DNA of 64,000 bases from Exiguobacterium sp. J17977 (lineage in GTDB: Bacteria; Bacillota; Bacilli; Exiguobacteriales; Exiguobacteriaceae): NCBI RefSeq assembly GCF_018616375.1, contig NZ_JAEQBB010000007.1:1-64000 (forward strand), written 5' to 3'. Of this stretch, positions 41,936-50,070 are shown one piece after another. Numbering within the stretch: the stretch's first letter is position 1; the number at the start of each line of letters is the position of its first letter. The notes under the pieces were generated by a model. The model ran no database searches. It worked only from the letters and a program-made list of their open reading frames with translations, and was not told where the DNA came from. A program made the position numbers and the translations under genes.

Positions 41936-42478
41936 TTATTCACGTGTCGGGTCGTGATTGCCTTCACTATCGGCAATCGTATCCGAACTCCCGAAATCTT
42001 CGACTTGGCTGAACGCATCCGTGCTTTGCCCCGGTTCGTCCGTCCCGTCGAGTTGCTTCCGGGCGGCCGTCTCAGACGGGTTGAGCACATCCTCTTCGAC
42101 CGGACGTTCGCGGTCGGTCAAGTGCTCGTTCTCTTCTTGTTCGCGCGCGTGCTTGATACAGAGTGTCGCCTCAGGGATGATTTCAAGACGGTCCAACTCG
42201 ATATCTTCGCCGCACACCTCACATTTGCCATACGTCCCGTTCTCGATGGCGAGCAACGCCTTGTCGACGTCGCTCAAGAACTCTTCATCGAGCTCGGTGA
42301 GCGCTTGATCGCGCTCGCGTAAGAAGAGTTCTTCTCCTGAGTCGGCCGGGTGGTTATCGTAGTGTGACAATTCCCCTTCGTCATACACTTCTTCCCGATT
42401 TTCCATATATCCTTCGGTCTTCGCTTTCTCTTTTAACAGACGTTCCTTAAACGTATCAATCTGCTGTTGTGTCAACAT
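41936..42478 (-). CDS. TraR/DksA-type zinc-finger protein (YteA-like)
   Basis: A 180-residue protein of the YteA group. It shows an N-terminal helix pair, the diagnostic GELSHYDNHPADSGEELF segment, and ALLAIENGTYGKCEVCGEDI, where two cysteines form half of a zinc site; a later Cys occurs in TLCIKHA. The acidic C-terminal tail (DRERPVEEDVLNP) is typical. YteA-like proteins are linked to sporulation in Bacillus, and their role in non-sporulating relatives is unknown. The start at 42478 follows GGAGAG; a GTG three codons upstream is less well spaced. Confidence 0.85.
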   Translation of the reverse strand: MLTQQQIDTFKERLLKEKAKTEGYMENREEVYDEGELSHYDNHPADSGEELFLRERDQALTELDEEFLSDVDKALLAIENGTYGKCEVCGEDIELDRLEIIPEATLCIKHAREQEENEHLTDRERPVEEDVLNPSETAARKQLDGTDEPGQSTDAFSQVEDFGSSDTIADSEGNHDPTRE

Positions 42479-42632
42479 GCGGTCCACTCTCCAGTTCTGA
42501 TTTCATTAATATTAGCATTTCCCATTTTACGTCGGGACAAACCTTTCGATTGGCAAAGGCGATTTCTAAACGCTTTGGAAAACGGGTATGATAAAAGAGA
42601 CGGAACGATGATTGTGAAGGAGGGAATGGACC

Positions 42633-43157
42633 ATGAGAAAAGTGGAGGTCGTCCCGTATGATCCGATATGGGAGACGACATTTAAGGAAGAGGCGGCCAA
42701 GCTCGAGCACTTGTTTGAAGGGGAAGTCGTCGCCATCCATCACATTGGGAGCACGTCGGTGCCGGGACTCGATGCGAAACCGATTATCGACATCATGCCG
42801 GTCGTGCGGGACATCGAGCGGATTGACGATTGGGTCGGGCACATGGAAGCGCTCGGATACCGAAGTTTCGGCGAACATGGGATTCCGAGACGGCGTTTCT
42901 TTGCCAAGGGAGAAGACGTGCGGACGGTTCACGTCCATATGTTCGAGGACGGGGATGAAGGCGTGACGCGCCATCTCGCGTTCCGAGATTACTTGATGAC
43001 GTTCCCGGACGTACGAGACGAGTATGCGGCCCTCAAACAGCAATTGGCGACCCAGCACCCAAAGGATATCGAGAGCTATATCCAAGGGAAACAAGACTGG
43101 GTGTCCGCGACCGAGCAAGAGGCGACGATTTGGTATCTGTCCCGCCAACAAGTTTGA
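42633..43157 (+). CDS. GrpB/UPF0157 nucleotidyltransferase-fold protein
   Basis: A 174-residue UPF0157 protein. The family signature HIGSTSVPGLDAKPIIDIM (about 37-55) is a minimal nucleotidyltransferase motif, followed by FAKGEDVRTVHVHMFEDG and FRDYLMTFPDVRDEYAALK. Related domains are fused to dephospho-CoA kinase in actinobacteria. The substrate is unknown. RBS GAAGGAGGG precedes ATG 42633. Its stop codon forms part of the next gene's ECF promoter. Confidence 0.88.
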   Translation: MRKVEVVPYDPIWETTFKEEAAKLEHLFEGEVVAIHHIGSTSVPGLDAKPIIDIMPVVRDIERIDDWVGHMEALGYRSFGEHGIPRRRFFAKGEDVRTVHVHMFEDGDEGVTRHLAFRDYLMTFPDVRDEYAALKQQLATQHPKDIESYIQGKQDWVSATEQEATIWYLSRQQV

Positions 43158-43181
43158 AACGTTTTGCCGTTTCATCTCGTA
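43155..43181 (+). promoter_or_regulatory. SigW/ECF-type promoter
   Basis: TGAAAC (43155-43160), a 17-base spacer and CGTA (43178-43181) have exactly the geometry of the sigW promoter. The site begins in the stop codon of the UPF0157 gene, 33 bases before a membrane-protein gene. Confidence 0.65.
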
Positions 43182-43213
43182 AAGAAAGTTAATCAGTTAA
43201 AGGGGGTCATGAG

Positions 43214-43531
43214 ATGAAACGATTTCTCGGGAAATGTATTGAGTATGCGTTTGTCGCACTCGTGTTTGTCGGCTTGTTTTTAGGATTGCGCTACGGGGTC
43301 TCGCAGTACGTGGGGAGCGCTGATGAACTCCGTTACTACGGATTAGTTTTCCTCGGCACCGCCTTTCTCGTCTTCCCGGCGTCGCTGTTTGGAGGCTATT
43401 TCTTGGCCCGTCCGATTCAACACCGTTTGAACGGGAAAGATTCCACTTATGCAGGCCATACGCTTCGCGGAAATGAAAAACCGCACGGGGTCACGGAAGA
43501 TCGAAATCATCCGTTTGGCGGAGGCAGCTGA
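43214..43531 (+). CDS. Two-helix membrane protein, candidate SigW target
   Basis: A 105-residue protein with two membrane helices (about 10-30 and 45-68) and a hydrophilic Gly/His-rich C-terminus (KPHGVTEDRNHPFGGGS). No family is recognised. RBS AAGGGGG precedes ATG 43214. The ECF promoter and membrane nature suggest a part in envelope stress. Its last base overlaps the GNAT start, so the two are coupled. Confidence 0.62.
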   Translation: MKRFLGKCIEYAFVALVFVGLFLGLRYGVSQYVGSADELRYYGLVFLGTAFLVFPASLFGGYFLARPIQHRLNGKDSTYAGHTLRGNEKPHGVTEDRNHPFGGGS

Positions 43532-43995
43532 TGGTCCGCCTGCAGCGGACCGAGAATGCGGCGTTAATCGCGGCATTGAATCAGCCTATCCATGAACATC
43601 ATCTTCAGTTGGCGCCGGCTTTCTTTGCGGCGTACGATCACGCCTCGATGGAAGCGGCGTTTTTGGAGATGATGGCGCGAGACGATTATCATTTCTTCAC
43701 AGCAGAGGTCGATGGGGACACGGTCGGCTACGTCTGTTTTCAAGAGCGGGTAAGTGAGGCGAACGCGTTTCGGCAAGCTGTCCGGACACTCTACGTGCAT
43801 CAAATTAGCATTAACCCGGAGGCAAAGCGGCGAGGGTATGGACGCTTGGTCATGGAAGAAGTGGAACGCTATGCCGTCGCGCACGGATTCCCATCGATCG
43901 AACTGGATTATTGGTCGGTGAACGAAGCGGCGGCAGCGTTTTATAGCCAAATCGGCTTTCAACCGAAGCGACAGTTCGTCATCAAGCATCTCTAA
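43531..43995 (+). CDS. GNAT acetyltransferase
   Basis: A 154-residue GNAT protein with YVHQISINPEAKRRGYGRLV (motif A) and SVNEAAAAFYSQIGFQPK (motif B). ATG 43531 overlaps the preceding TGA, placing it under the same candidate ECF promoter. The substrate is unknown. Confidence 0.85.
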   Translation: MVRLQRTENAALIAALNQPIHEHHLQLAPAFFAAYDHASMEAAFLEMMARDDYHFFTAEVDGDTVGYVCFQERVSEANAFRQAVRTLYVHQISINPEAKRRGYGRLVMEEVERYAVAHGFPSIELDYWSVNEAAAAFYSQIGFQPKRQFVIKHL

Positions 43996-44055
43996 AGTAG
44001 AAGATTAGTCTTGGCGTAACATAATGGCGCCACATATGTAATAGAGGAGGATTTG

Positions 44056-44358
44056 ATGGAGACAATCATTTTGATTATCGGGATCGTTGGGACGATTTCG
44101 CTCATGCTGTTCATGTCGAATCAATGGATGGGGTATGGCAAAGGCAATATCATCATGACGCTCGATGAGCACTACACAAACTTGAACGAATATGTGCCGG
44201 CGATTTTGACGAAGCTGTATGAAGACGGGAAGTCGGCCCATTATCTCGGCGATCGGAAGTTCGAGGTGGACGGGAAACCGTACGTCCTCGTCGAACGCAC
44301 CGTCCCAATCGGTCGCGTCCCGACCCAGCAGACCGTGCTCATGCCAGACAAAAAATAA
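44056..44358 (+). CDS. Membrane-anchored hypothetical protein
   Basis: A 100-residue protein with an N-terminal membrane helix (about 3-22) and a soluble part (LNEYVPAILTKLYEDGKSAH, YVLVERTVPIGRVPTQQTVL). ATG 44056 lies five bases after AGGAGG; TTG 44053 is too close. No family is recognised. Confidence 0.65.
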   Translation: METIILIIGIVGTISLMLFMSNQWMGYGKGNIIMTLDEHYTNLNEYVPAILTKLYEDGKSAHYLGDRKFEVDGKPYVLVERTVPIGRVPTQQTVLMPDKK

Positions 44359-44384
44359 GCCACGCCTTCAGGCGCGGCTTATTT
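44353..44384. terminator. Bidirectional terminator
   Basis: AAATAAGCCaCGCC and GGCGcGGCTTATTT pair around TTCA, with T runs on both strands. It serves the hypothetical gene and the convergent pirin gene. Confidence 0.88.
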
Positions 44385-45241
44385 TATTTGACGGCCGGAG
44401 GACCGAACGCACCGGCATGATAGTCGCGGAACGCCTGGCGAATCTCCTCTTCGGTATTCATGACAAACGGACCGTGGGCGATATAGTCTTCGCGAATCGG
44501 CTTGCCCGAATAGACGAGCAGTTTCGCGCGTGATGTCGCTTGAAGGCGGACCACACTCTCGCTGTCGGTCGTCTCGTCATACGTGAGCGTCGCCACGTGA
44601 GTCTTCGAGAGCGGTGTCGCCGACGTCCCGACTTTGACGGAGCCGGCGAGGATGTAGACGAACGCGTTATGATTCGTCGGGATGACATGCTCATAGGCGG
44701 CCCCGTTTCGCAAGCTCACCTCGCTCATCGTGATGGGTACGAGACTGTCCATCGGTCCGGTCACCCCGGCGATGTCACCCGAATAGACGCGTACATGTCC
44801 TCCGTCAATCGGCACGAGTGGTGCCTCTTCGACATATACGTTTTGGTAAGACGTCGTCGTCGTTTTAAGTGCTTTCGGCAAGTTGAGCCATAGTTGAAGC
44901 GTATGAATCAAGTCGTCGTCGACGGCCTCCTCGGCATGCCGTGCCGCCCAGCCGGCATTCATATATTGGACGTCACCCGCATCCAAAATCGAATGTCCGC
45001 CATGGTTATCGATATGTTCAAGTCGTCCGTCGATCACGTAGGTGATGGTCTGGAAGCCGCGGTGTGGGTGGTCTGAGAACGTCCCACGTTTGAACCAGTC
45101 CTCGGCCATCAAGATGAACGGATCGAACTCGTCTTTTCGTTCCGGGGGCAAGACCCAACCTTGCTGCACGTGCGGATATCCGTTTTGTTTATAGGCGACC
45201 GGCCAATGGCTGGCGACGTCGCGCTCGAATCGTTTCGTCAT
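44384..45241 (-). CDS. Pirin-family cupin protein
   Basis: A 285-residue bicupin. The N-terminal cupin has metal ligands in DHPHRGFQTITYVIDG and later HGGHSILDAGDVQYMNAG, followed by the C-terminal cupin (GAAYEHVIPTNHNAFVYILAG). Family members include quercetin 2,3-dioxygenases and redox-linked regulators, and activity here is unassigned. The start at 45241 uses GGAGAC. It is a single gene sharing its terminator with the convergent neighbour. Confidence 0.93.
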   Translation of the reverse strand: MTKRFERDVASHWPVAYKQNGYPHVQQGWVLPPERKDEFDPFILMAEDWFKRGTFSDHPHRGFQTITYVIDGRLEHIDNHGGHSILDAGDVQYMNAGWAARHAEEAVDDDLIHTLQLWLNLPKALKTTTTSYQNVYVEEAPLVPIDGGHVRVYSGDIAGVTGPMDSLVPITMSEVSLRNGAAYEHVIPTNHNAFVYILAGSVKVGTSATPLSKTHVATLTYDETTDSESVVRLQATSRAKLLVYSGKPIREDYIAHGPFVMNTEEEIRQAFRDYHAGAFGPPAVK

Positions 45242-45323
45242 CACACTGTCTCCTTTGCACCGTTTGCTGTCATTGTCGCATAGCGAGCCAAGGAGGCTTT
45301 CTGATTTTGCCTATACAACGTGC

Positions 45324-45355
45324 AAAGCCAGACCGGCGTGAGCTGGTCTGGCTTT
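45324..45355 (-). terminator. Weak terminator of the lipoprotein gene
   Basis: AAAGCCAGACC and GGTCTGGCTTT form an eleven-base stem. The T run after it is short, so efficiency is doubtful. Confidence 0.55.
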
Positions 45356-45365
45356 GAAAGTGAAG

Positions 45366-46640
45366 TCAGTTGTTTGCTTTTCCGATGGAAAGGTCGTGCC
45401 AACGTTCGGCGTCGGCGCGGAGCAATTTGAAATGTGAGCCTGTCTTCGTGTTTGTCAAAATCACATCGTCTTCCGTATAACTGATATCGAACGTTTGGGC
45501 GCAAATGCCCTCGAACACCGTCAAATAAGGGGTCGGCGCCGGAGTTCCGGCCGTCGCGACGGCTTTTGAGCGTTCGATAGCTTGGAACACGAACTGGACG
45601 GTCTCGGCGTTGGCATGATGTAAGAATGGTGCATCTTTTGCCTCTGTGCCAATCAAAGCCAGTTCATGGGCAACGACGTGACGGCGATGCGCGAACTGTT
45701 GCCGCATTTTTGTTTTCAAGCGATCCCCCTGCAATAACGTCTCTTCTTTATAGGTGATGGACACGACTTGTTTAAAAGGCTTGCCATCGCGGACGAAGGA
45801 GAAGCTGAACAATGGATAACGTTCGTTCGGCACGAGCTTGTTCGGGAGCGTGCTTGCCTGTCGTGCCCCGAGCACCCGATCGTAGCTAGCGTCCTTTGGT
45901 CGCAGGACGTCTTCGTACAACGTTTGATCGGATGACAGGTGAATCCCGTACTGTCGTGCTTCTTGAGACACTTCGGTCCCTAGACCAAGGGACAGGAACG
46001 GTTGACGTGACGCTTCGTTGATTGGCAACGTGACGGTCTCACGTGATTCAGGTGATTCGAACGTGAACTCGAATGAGCCGTTGAACGGCATCGTCACATG
46101 GACGAGCGTCTGCTCGAACCCGTGTCGTTTCGGATAAGGCTCATTGCCGACCGGTTTTTTCATCTCCTCGGTGAAATGGACCTGTTCGTGCGGTTGCGCG
46201 ACGCGAAGCTTCGATGTCGCAGAAGAGGAGACAGCCTGGTCGCGGTACGGAACGAGGCTATCCGGCAACGTATCGATTTGTTTCATATAGGTAATGGAAT
46301 CGGCTTGGCATTGGACATAGGTTTGATTTTCCACTTCAAAAAATGTGGCGGTCGGAAAGACTTCGGTCGAGGCCGTCGTCGTGAGTGGTTGGCTCAATTT
46401 GACGGTGCCAATCAAGAGACGCTCTCCGTCAGGTACACGGGAGATGGCGTCCTCCGGGTAACAAGCATCCAGGACGTTCGTCCGGTCGGACTCGGTCATC
46501 TCGATTTGTTGACCAGAAGGCAGAGTGGCGCGACCTTGATAGTACTCTGGAGCCGTATGTAAACGAAATGCATGTTCTTCTTCGCATCCGAACAGGACGA
46601 ACAACATGGCGAGCGTACAAAGAATCAGGTACTTTTTCAC
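45366..46640 (-). CDS. Large lipoprotein of unknown family
   Basis: A 424-residue predicted lipoprotein (signal YLILCTLAMLFVLFGC, lipobox LFGC). The mature part has no motif I recognise. It is mixed alpha/beta with a central FEFTFESPESRETVTLPIN and a late GICAQTFDISYTEDDVILTN segment. GTG 46640 is chosen because GGAG lies eight bases upstream; the frame can also open at GTG 46649. Monocistronic. Confidence 0.65.
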   Translation of the reverse strand: MKKYLILCTLAMLFVLFGCEEEHAFRLHTAPEYYQGRATLPSGQQIEMTESDRTNVLDACYPEDAISRVPDGERLLIGTVKLSQPLTTTASTEVFPTATFFEVENQTYVQCQADSITYMKQIDTLPDSLVPYRDQAVSSSATSKLRVAQPHEQVHFTEEMKKPVGNEPYPKRHGFEQTLVHVTMPFNGSFEFTFESPESRETVTLPINEASRQPFLSLGLGTEVSQEARQYGIHLSSDQTLYEDVLRPKDASYDRVLGARQASTLPNKLVPNERYPLFSFSFVRDGKPFKQVVSITYKEETLLQGDRLKTKMRQQFAHRRHVVAHELALIGTEAKDAPFLHHANAETVQFVFQAIERSKAVATAGTPAPTPYLTVFEGICAQTFDISYTEDDVILTNTKTGSHFKLLRADAERWHDLSIGKANN

Positions 46641-46737
46641 GGGGTGCACTCCTTTTAATGATTAACTTTCATCATTTTAGCACCATTTTTTGTGACTTTA
46701 GTCTTAGGAAAATTAATGCGATTTTTTTAAAAAAAAT

Positions 46738-46768
46738 CAAAAAACCCGCTCAACTTGAACTGAGCGGG
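46738..46768 (-). terminator. Terminator downstream of the aldo/keto reductase gene
   Basis: CCCGCTCA/TGAGCGGG with an eight-base loop. On the minus strand it is followed by TTTTTTGATTTTTTTT. It lies about 160 bases after the stop codon of the reductase gene, leaving an unusually long 3' region. Confidence 0.85.
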
Positions 46769-46779
46769 CTTGTTTTACA

Positions 46780-46926
46780 CTTATGGATATGAAATGGAAT
46801 TTCTTAATCTGACACGTGTCGATTTTTGACGAATTAACGTTGTAATGACGACATTCTCGAAAATACCGAAAATCTTCGAAAATAATGAAGTGGGATTAAA
46901 AAGGTTTTATTTGTTTATTTTTACCT
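46780..46926. other. AT-rich non-coding stretch with phased repeats
   Basis: No ORF is credible here. The stretch is visibly more AT-rich than its surroundings. It holds a perfect ten-base palindrome GACACGTGTC (46811-46820) and three direct copies of CGAAAAT starting at 46858, 46867 and 46877. It may be a 3' untranslated region, a small RNA gene or a protein-binding site. Confidence 0.4.
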
Positions 46927-47823
46927 TCAATCTACGTCACGACCGCGAGCTGCCTTCAAAATTTCGAACCATTCTTCTCGCGTCAGGTCAATCTGCAGGG
47001 CGTCGACGGCAGTCCGAACTCGTTCAATTTTCCCAGAACCGACGATTGGCATGATTTTGGCCGGATGCTTCAAGAGCCATGCGTAGACGACGGCATCGAT
47101 GCCGTCTGCTTGATGCCGCTCGCTGATTTCCTCTAATTTTTCACGCAACGGTGCGTAAGCGGCCTCGGTGAACAGTTGTCCGCCGGCGAGAGGACTCCAC
47201 GCCATGAGCGGCATCCGTTTCTCGTGACATAGGTCGACAGTACCATCTTCAAAATGCTTCAGTTGCATCGGCGAGAGCTCGAGCTGGTTCGTCACAAGTT
47301 GGAACGGTAAGCGTGATTGCAATAACTGTTGGGTCGCCGGCACGTGGTTCGACACACCGAACGTACGCACTTTTCCGCTTCGTTGCAACGTGATGAACGC
47401 CTCAGCTACTTCGTCCGGGTCCATGAGCGGGTCGGGACGGTGAATCAAAAGTGTGTCAATCTGGTCGATGGCGAGCTCTTGTAGCGAGCGCTCGGCTTGA
47501 CGGATGATATGTTCTTTCGTCGTATCATAATGGTTGATGGATTGGCCAGGGTTGAAAGAGCCTGTCAGCTTGATGCCGGTCTTCGTCACGATCTCGATTT
47601 GATCGCGGAGTGATGGCTTGAGACGAAGCGCTTCGCCGAACAATCCTTCACACGTATAACCGCCGTATATATCGGCATGATCGAACGTCGTGATGCCGAG
47701 TTCGATACATTGTTCGATGAAAGCGAGGCGTTCCTGCGGGCTCATGTCCCATTCGGCCAAACGCCACATGCCGTGAATGATTCGTGAGAATGATAAGTCT
47801 TCTGTCAGTTCAATGCGTTGCAT
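46927..47823 (-). CDS. Aldo/keto reductase (YdhF-like)
   Basis: A 298-residue NADPH-dependent oxidoreductase with the aldo/keto reductase tetrad: Asp and Tyr in FDHADIYGGY, Lys in VTKTGI, His in LLIHRPDPL. SNHVPATQQLL and GSGKIERV are cofactor-site segments. It is closest in pattern to YdhF-type reductases. The start at 47823 follows GAGGAGGAATT; the longer upstream frame has no RBS. Confidence 0.92.
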   Translation of the reverse strand: MQRIELTEDLSFSRIIHGMWRLAEWDMSPQERLAFIEQCIELGITTFDHADIYGGYTCEGLFGEALRLKPSLRDQIEIVTKTGIKLTGSFNPGQSINHYDTTKEHIIRQAERSLQELAIDQIDTLLIHRPDPLMDPDEVAEAFITLQRSGKVRTFGVSNHVPATQQLLQSRLPFQLVTNQLELSPMQLKHFEDGTVDLCHEKRMPLMAWSPLAGGQLFTEAAYAPLREKLEEISERHQADGIDAVVYAWLLKHPAKIMPIVGSGKIERVRTAVDALQIDLTREEWFEILKAARGRDVD

Positions 47824-47976
47824 GGTAAATTCCTCCTCATTGTTTGTCGCTTTCATTATAAGGATAAAACAGGGGGGCGTCACTTTTGGGGCGTATTGGA
47901 AGGACATTAACCGAGTCAAACTGAAGCGATTTCAGTTATGATGAGACAGAGATGATCAGAAAAAGAGGAGTGACTT

Positions 47977-48588
47977 ATGAATCATTACGAACAATATGCG
48001 GACGTCACGTTTGAGCAACAAGGTCAGGAAACGTACGTGACCGCCGCTCATGCCGATCTCGAACTGCACGGGATCGGGCGCAGTGCCGCCGTGTTTCGCA
48101 TAAAAGACACGCGACTCGTCATCAAAGTGTTCTTTCCAGATTATACGCATATCGCGGCCGAAGAGGCTGTGATTTACCGAACGCTCGAAGGATTGCCTCA
48201 ATTCCCACGTTTGTATGAAGCGGGTGTGAATTATATCGTCATCGACTACATCGAGGGCAAGACGCTATTCGAATGTTTGACGGAAGGGATTTGGATTGAT
48301 GCGTCGTATATTCAGCAAGTCGATGCAGCGCTCATCGCGGCACGAAACCTCGGGCTGACGCCGTCGGATGTTCATTTGCGCAATTTGATTTTGACGCCGG
48401 AAGGCCGTATTTATTTAATCGACTTGGCCCGCTTCCGCCAAGGACAGCACGTCGATCACCAATGGGAAGACTTGAAGCGGATGTATCGGTTATATCGGCT
48501 CCGTTTCATGCCGAAGCGCTATTCAGAGCGTTTGTTGAATGGAGTTGCCTATTTATACCGGACGTTTGTGAACGACCCGAGACACTAG
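47977..48588 (+). CDS. Small protein-kinase-fold protein (YrzF-like)
   Basis: A 203-residue kinase-fold protein. A VIKVFFPDY strand carries the ATP-binding Lys, YIVIDYIEGKTLFE is the hinge region, GLTPSDVHLRNLIL replaces the HRD loop (Asp and Asn retained) and LIDLARF replaces DFG (Asp retained). It resembles Bacillus YrzF and RIO-like atypical kinases. Catalysis is plausible because Lys, Asp, Asn and Asp are all present, but the target is unknown. Confidence 0.82.
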   Translation: MNHYEQYADVTFEQQGQETYVTAAHADLELHGIGRSAAVFRIKDTRLVIKVFFPDYTHIAAEEAVIYRTLEGLPQFPRLYEAGVNYIVIDYIEGKTLFECLTEGIWIDASYIQQVDAALIAARNLGLTPSDVHLRNLILTPEGRIYLIDLARFRQGQHVDHQWEDLKRMYRLYRLRFMPKRYSERLLNGVAYLYRTFVNDPRH

Positions 48589-48605
48589 TCGACGGTCGTT
48601 TTTCT
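48571..48605 (+). terminator. Terminator of the kinase-like gene
   Basis: AACGACC/GGTCGTT form a seven-base stem around a 16-base loop that contains the stop codon, followed by TTTTT-like sequence. Confidence 0.6.
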
Positions 48606-48669
48606 TTTGAAGATTAGGGAACAAACAGGGTGTGACTGTCACTTCGTTTTGGAAAAGGAGGCTATTTGT

Positions 48670-48996
48670 ATGCATCGGATTTATGCAAATGAATTGGAGA
48701 CGTTACGTGACTGTGTGGAGACATGTAATTACTGTCTCGAGTCGTGCCTGGAAGAACATGACGTCAAGATGATGGTTGATTGCATCCGGCTCGACCGGGA
48801 GTGCGCCGCCATCTGTTCGTTTCTCGCCGAGGCGATGACGAGAGATTCGGCGTTCGTGCCCGAACTCGCCCGGGCTTGTGCCGTCGTCTGTAAGGCATGT
48901 GCCCAAGAGTGCGAGAAACATAAGCATGCCCATTGCCAAGAATGTGCGCGCGTCTGTGTCGAGTGCGCCTCGATGTGCGATCGTTTGGCAGCATAA
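48670..48996 (+). CDS. Cysteine-rich four-helix-bundle copper-binding protein (DUF326)
   Basis: A 108-residue protein with 16 cysteines, mostly spaced as CxxxC or CxxC along helices (CVETCNYCLESC, CAVVCKACAQEC, CQECARVCVECASMC). This is the pattern of Csp3-type copper-storage four-helix bundles (DUF326), which bind many Cu(I) ions in the tube. No export signal is present, so it is cytosolic. RBS AAGGAGG precedes ATG 48670. A short palindrome GTGACTGTCAC (48632-48642) lies upstream and might be a metal-regulator site. Confidence 0.88.
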   Translation: MHRIYANELETLRDCVETCNYCLESCLEEHDVKMMVDCIRLDRECAAICSFLAEAMTRDSAFVPELARACAVVCKACAQECEKHKHAHCQECARVCVECASMCDRLAA

Positions 48997-49000
48997 TATG

Positions 49001-49031
49001 AAAAAGTCAGTCAAAACGGCTGACTTTTTTT
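49001..49031 (+). terminator. Terminator of the copper-binding protein gene
   Basis: AAAAAGTCAG and CTGACTTTTT pair around a nine-base loop and are followed by T residues. Confidence 0.88.
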
Positions 49032-49074
49032 ATGTGGGAGCGAATCGTCACGTGTATTTTGAAATCGAGATAAG

Positions 49075-49080
49075 TATAAT
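49075..49080 (+). promoter_or_regulatory. -10 box of the following GNAT gene
   Basis: A perfect TATAAT, with no convincing -35 box. If used, transcription starts near 49087, which excludes the in-frame ATG at 49079 as translation start. Confidence 0.45.
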
Positions 49081-49108
49081 GAAGAAAACGTATGAAAGTG
49101 GTGTTCTC

Positions 49109-49621
49109 ATGATTCGCAATTGCCGACGCGACGACCTTCAAGCCGTCCTACATATTTATAATGATGCCATCGTCAACAGTACCGCCGTCTATCACTACGA
49201 GCCGGTGACGCTTCAAAATCGAATCGCTTGGTACGAGGAGAAAAAAACATCTGGACTTCCAATCATCGTATGGGAGGAAGGGGACGTCGTGATGGGCTTT
49301 GCCACGTTTGGACCGTTTCGCCCGTGGCCGGCCTATCATTATACGGTCGAACACTCGGTGTACGTGCATCCGGGCTACCGCAGCAAAGGCATCGGTAACA
49401 AGCTGCTCCGAGAAATCATCCGCATCGGGGAAGAGCGGGATGTGAAGACGATGATCGGTGGCATCGATGCCGCCAATATCGCGAGCGTCAAAGCGCATGA
49501 AAAGTTAGGGTTCGTCCATTCCGGCACGATTAAAAAAGCCGGTTACAAATTCGGGAAATGGCTCGACTTATCGTTTTATCAACTCGATTTGAAAGGTCCC
49601 GAGGCGCCGCAAGAAGGCTGA
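49109..49621 (+). CDS. GNAT acetyltransferase (phosphinothricin-acetyltransferase-like)
   Basis: A 170-residue GNAT of the Pat/YncA group: IYNDAIVNSTAVYHYEPVTL near the start, HSVYVHPGYRSKGIGNKLL (motif A) and NIASVKAHEKLGFVHSG (motif B), ending WLDLSFYQLDL as in phosphinothricin and methionine-sulfoximine acetyltransferases. ATG 49109 is chosen because a -10 box overlaps the earlier ATG. Its RBS (GTGGTG) is weak. Confidence 0.88.
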   Translation: MIRNCRRDDLQAVLHIYNDAIVNSTAVYHYEPVTLQNRIAWYEEKKTSGLPIIVWEEGDVVMGFATFGPFRPWPAYHYTVEHSVYVHPGYRSKGIGNKLLREIIRIGEERDVKTMIGGIDAANIASVKAHEKLGFVHSGTIKKAGYKFGKWLDLSFYQLDLKGPEAPQEG

Positions 49622-49687
49622 CCGCTAGCTGTCGATGTTCTGAAAATACGATATACTGGGGACAGTGAATCGAATGGAGGAATCGGC

Positions 49688-50026
49688 ATGACAGAACTAC
49701 CAAATTGCCCGAAATGTCAATCAACATACGTGTATGAGGACGGGAGCTTGCTCGTCTGTCCGGAATGTGCGTACGAGTGGTCACCGAGCGAGGCGGCCGA
49801 GGCAGAAGCGGACGCGCAAATCAAAGACGCGAACGGAAACGTGCTCCAAGACGGGGACACGGTCACGGTCATCAAAGATTTGAAAGTGAAAGGGACGTCG
49901 CTCGTCGTCAAACAAGGCACGAAAGTGAAGGGCATCCGTCTCGTCGACGGGGATCATGACATCGACTGCAAGATTGACGGCTTCGGCGCGATGAAGCTCA
50001 AATCGGAGTTCGTAAAAAAAATCTAA
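49688..50026 (+). CDS. PhnA/YjdM-family zinc-ribbon protein
   Basis: A 112-residue protein. An N-terminal zinc ribbon (CPKC...CPEC, about residues 7-30) is followed by the compact PhnA C-terminal domain ([39 protein letters not shown]). Despite the old 'alkylphosphonate uptake' name, the family is not part of C-P lyase and its role is unclear. A GGAGGAATC RBS precedes ATG 49688. Confidence 0.93.
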   Translation: MTELPNCPKCQSTYVYEDGSLLVCPECAYEWSPSEAAEAEADAQIKDANGNVLQDGDTVTVIKDLKVKGTSLVVKQGTKVKGIRLVDGDHDIDCKIDGFGAMKLKSEFVKKI

Positions 50027-50065
50027 AAAAAGCGTGTTGATCCGCGAAGGATCAACACGCTTTTT
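50026..50065. terminator. Bidirectional terminator
   Basis: AAAAAAGCGTGTTGATCC and GGATCAACACGCTTTTT form a long perfect stem with a five-base loop and T runs on both strands. Confidence 0.95.
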
Positions 50066-50070
50066 ACTGT

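Noticed and set aside
46675-46745. Hairpin in the run of T and A at about 46722-46738
   Set aside because: The run of T followed by A is low-complexity and pairs trivially; the real terminator is the CCCGCTCA/TGAGCGGG stem next to it.
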